Source: Chitinophagaceae bacterium
GTDB lineage: Bacteria > Bacteroidota > Bacteroidia > Chitinophagales > Chitinophagaceae
DNA length: 8,416 nucleotides
NCBI GenBank assembly: GCA_017882205.1
Contig: JADGPY010000178.1
Span: forward strand, 1 to 8,416
Reading direction: 5' to 3'
Every line of letters begins with the position of its first letter. The first letter of the stretch is position 1. The position numbers and the translations under genes were made by a program. Positions 7,578 to 8,416 of this stretch are shown piece after piece. Under the pieces are notes generated by a model that had not been told where the DNA came from, ran no database searches, and was given only the letters and a program-made list of their open reading frames with translations.

Positions 7578-7600
7578 CGGTCGGGGCGTCGGTCGGGGCG
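7578..7600. repeat. Tandem 12-bp GC-rich repeat at the edge of the palindromic element
   Basis: CGGTCGGGGCG at 7578-7588 is repeated at 7590-7600 with a single T between, giving a 12-bp unit in tandem. The second copy is the outer end of the left arm of the inverted repeat. The right arm has no matching extra copy. It looks like a duplication of the element tip by slippage or at insertion. Confidence 0.8.
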
Positions 7601-7694
7601 CTATTAGCGACCTGAGCGCTAATGCTTAATATGAAGGATGGCGTTAACGGTATTGAATGCTTTAGCGTTCAGGTCGCTAATAGCGCCCCGACCG
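7590..7694. repeat. GC-rich inverted repeat, REP/BIME-like element
   Basis: The arms at 7590-7625 and 7659-7694 are 36 bp each and pair along their length, with one G-T pair (7616/7668) and one T-T mismatch (7623/7661). The loop is 33 bases and contains the palindrome CGTTAACG (7642-7649). Each arm also carries internal symmetry, GGTCG...CGACC and CGCTA/TAGCG, so it resembles two REP-like units in opposite orientation. The arms are much more GC-rich than the flanking DNA. The right arm encodes the last five residues (RSGRY) and the TAG stop of the transglutaminase-like gene. The hairpin could also block or end transcription between that gene and the aminotransferase gene, although no clean T-run follows it. 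No transposase is nearby, so any mobility would need an enzyme encoded elsewhere. Confidence 0.8.
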
Positions 7695-8416
7695 CCGTTT
7701 TCTAAACGCAAAAAACAGCGGAATTAGCCAAATTCCTTTTGAAAGATATTTTGTTACATTCTGAAATATCTCAGCTTTTGGGGCGGGAACGGTATTTTCT
7801 TTGCCTAGTGTAACATGAAGTTTTTTTCCAAACTTCCAGTCAAGATCCTTAAAGCGGGCGGTATCATAATATTTTTTCAGGCTATCGGCGCAGCAATTCC
7901 ACCTGTTTTCAAGACGTTGGCTATCGTTCATGGCTGGTTCCATATTCGGATCAAAGAAATACCAGTTTCCATCAAAGTTTAGCTCACTTGCATAGTGATG
8001 AGGAAAACCAACGCTTCTATAAGAAATATTTTTTCTTTTCATTACCTCCATCAAAACAATCGTCTGTTGTGAGCATCCGCCATAACTATATTTCAAAATA
8101 TCATCAGGCTTTACAATTGAAGCAAGGCCAAAACCAAAAAAATGTTCGCCTACAGCAGCAATCCAGTTTTCGTTCAGGGGATATTGTGAAAAGCCATGAT
8201 AAAACCGGTTCCTTAAAATTGTTGAAACTGTTCTTGCATAGGCTAATGTTCCCTGCTTAATGTTGTTTTTCTTGGCAATGCTATCAGCTATATTAACCAG
8301 GACGTTTACTGAATTAATAGTAGAGAGGGAGGGGTCAAACTTTTCTTTGTGATCATATATAGGAGTTTTCTCCAGGCTTATATGAAGGAAATTCGGCGCA
8401 AGTAATAATATGGATA
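7677..8416 (-). CDS. Transglutaminase-like (Cys-His-Asp) protein with C-terminal membrane segment, start beyond window
   Basis: The frame is open from the right edge to a TAG at 7677, giving 245 visible residues. No Met start is needed inside the window, and the TTG at 8096 is internal. Counting from the edge, a hydrophobic SILLLAP remnant suggests a preceding signal or membrane segment. The core pattern is YGGCSQQ (Cys114), then NISYRSVGFPHHYASEL (His139/His140), then GNWYFFDPN (Asp155). This is the order and spacing of the Cys-His-Asp triad of transglutaminase-like folds. The C-terminus has KYLSKGIWLIPLFFAFRKRR, one short membrane segment of about 14 residues followed by a basic tail, so the protein is probably membrane-bound with its catalytic part outside the cytoplasm. 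The final RSGRY is encoded by the palindromic element. Reaction and substrate are unknown: members of this fold may be proteases, amidases, cross-linking enzymes or inactive. The triad assignment is by eye and not tested by structure. Confidence 0.78.
   Translation of the reverse strand, partial: SILLLAPNFLHISLEKTPIYDHKEKFDPSLSTINSVNVLVNIADSIAKKNNIKQGTLAYARTVSTILRNRFYHGFSQYPLNENWIAAVGEHFFGFGLASIVKPDDILKYSYGGCSQQTIVLMEVMKRKNISYRSVGFPHHYASELNFDGNWYFFDPNMEPAMNDSQRLENRWNCCADSLKKYYDTARFKDLDWKFGKKLHVTLGKENTVPAPKAEIFQNVTKYLSKGIWLIPLFFAFRKRRSGRY

Noticed and set aside
8094..8096. TTG as the start of a 139-residue protein
   Set aside because: The same frame stays open to the window edge with plausible protein sequence upstream, so this is an internal Leu codon and the gene is truncated by the window.
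7988..8260. 90-codon plus-strand frame opposite the transglutaminase-like gene
   Set aside because: Antisense to the conserved Cys-His-Asp region and without recognisable features.

Overview
The window reads as chromosomal DNA of a Bacteroidota member, most likely near the Chitinophagaceae. This is inferred from four things: AT-rich intergenic DNA, a fused alpha/beta 2-oxoacid dehydrogenase E1, a long membrane-anchored PpiD/SurA-type isomerase, and a promoter-like octamer (TATTTTTG) matching the Bacteroidota TAnnTTTG -7 element. The sequence alone does not fix the genus. No rRNA, tRNA, CRISPR array, transposase or prophage gene is visible.

Layout from left to right. Positions 1-465 (minus) carry the N-terminal 155 codons of an unrecognised exported protein that runs off the left edge. 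A 157-bp gap with a small hairpin follows. Positions 623-2602 (minus) encode a 659-residue E1 enzyme in which the alpha and beta subunits are one chain. It lies 46 bp downstream of a 712-residue peptidyl-prolyl isomerase/chaperone (2649-4787, minus), and the two may be co-transcribed from a promoter-like sequence at 4822-4853. A 523-bp AT-rich region (4788-5310) separates this pair from the divergent nadA (5311-6321, plus). nadA converges with a PLP-dependent aminotransferase of the methionine/kynurenine aminotransferase type (6354-7529, minus), 32 bp away. After a GC-rich, nearly perfect inverted repeat (7590-7694), a minus-strand transglutaminase-like protein fills 7677-8416 and is cut by the right edge, so its start is missing.

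The genes do not form one pathway. They are housekeeping functions: 2-oxoacid oxidation, envelope protein folding, NAD biosynthesis and amino acid transamination. They are flanked by two lineage-type exported or membrane proteins. The non-coding parts are the most unusual. The region upstream of nadA combines DnaA-box-like 9-mers, a very AT-rich stretch, a 14-bp direct repeat that includes the nadA start codon, and a 10-bp inverted repeat. The palindromic element at 7590-7694 supplies the last five sense codons and the stop of the transglutaminase-like gene. I see no evidence for an unknown defence or biosynthetic system.
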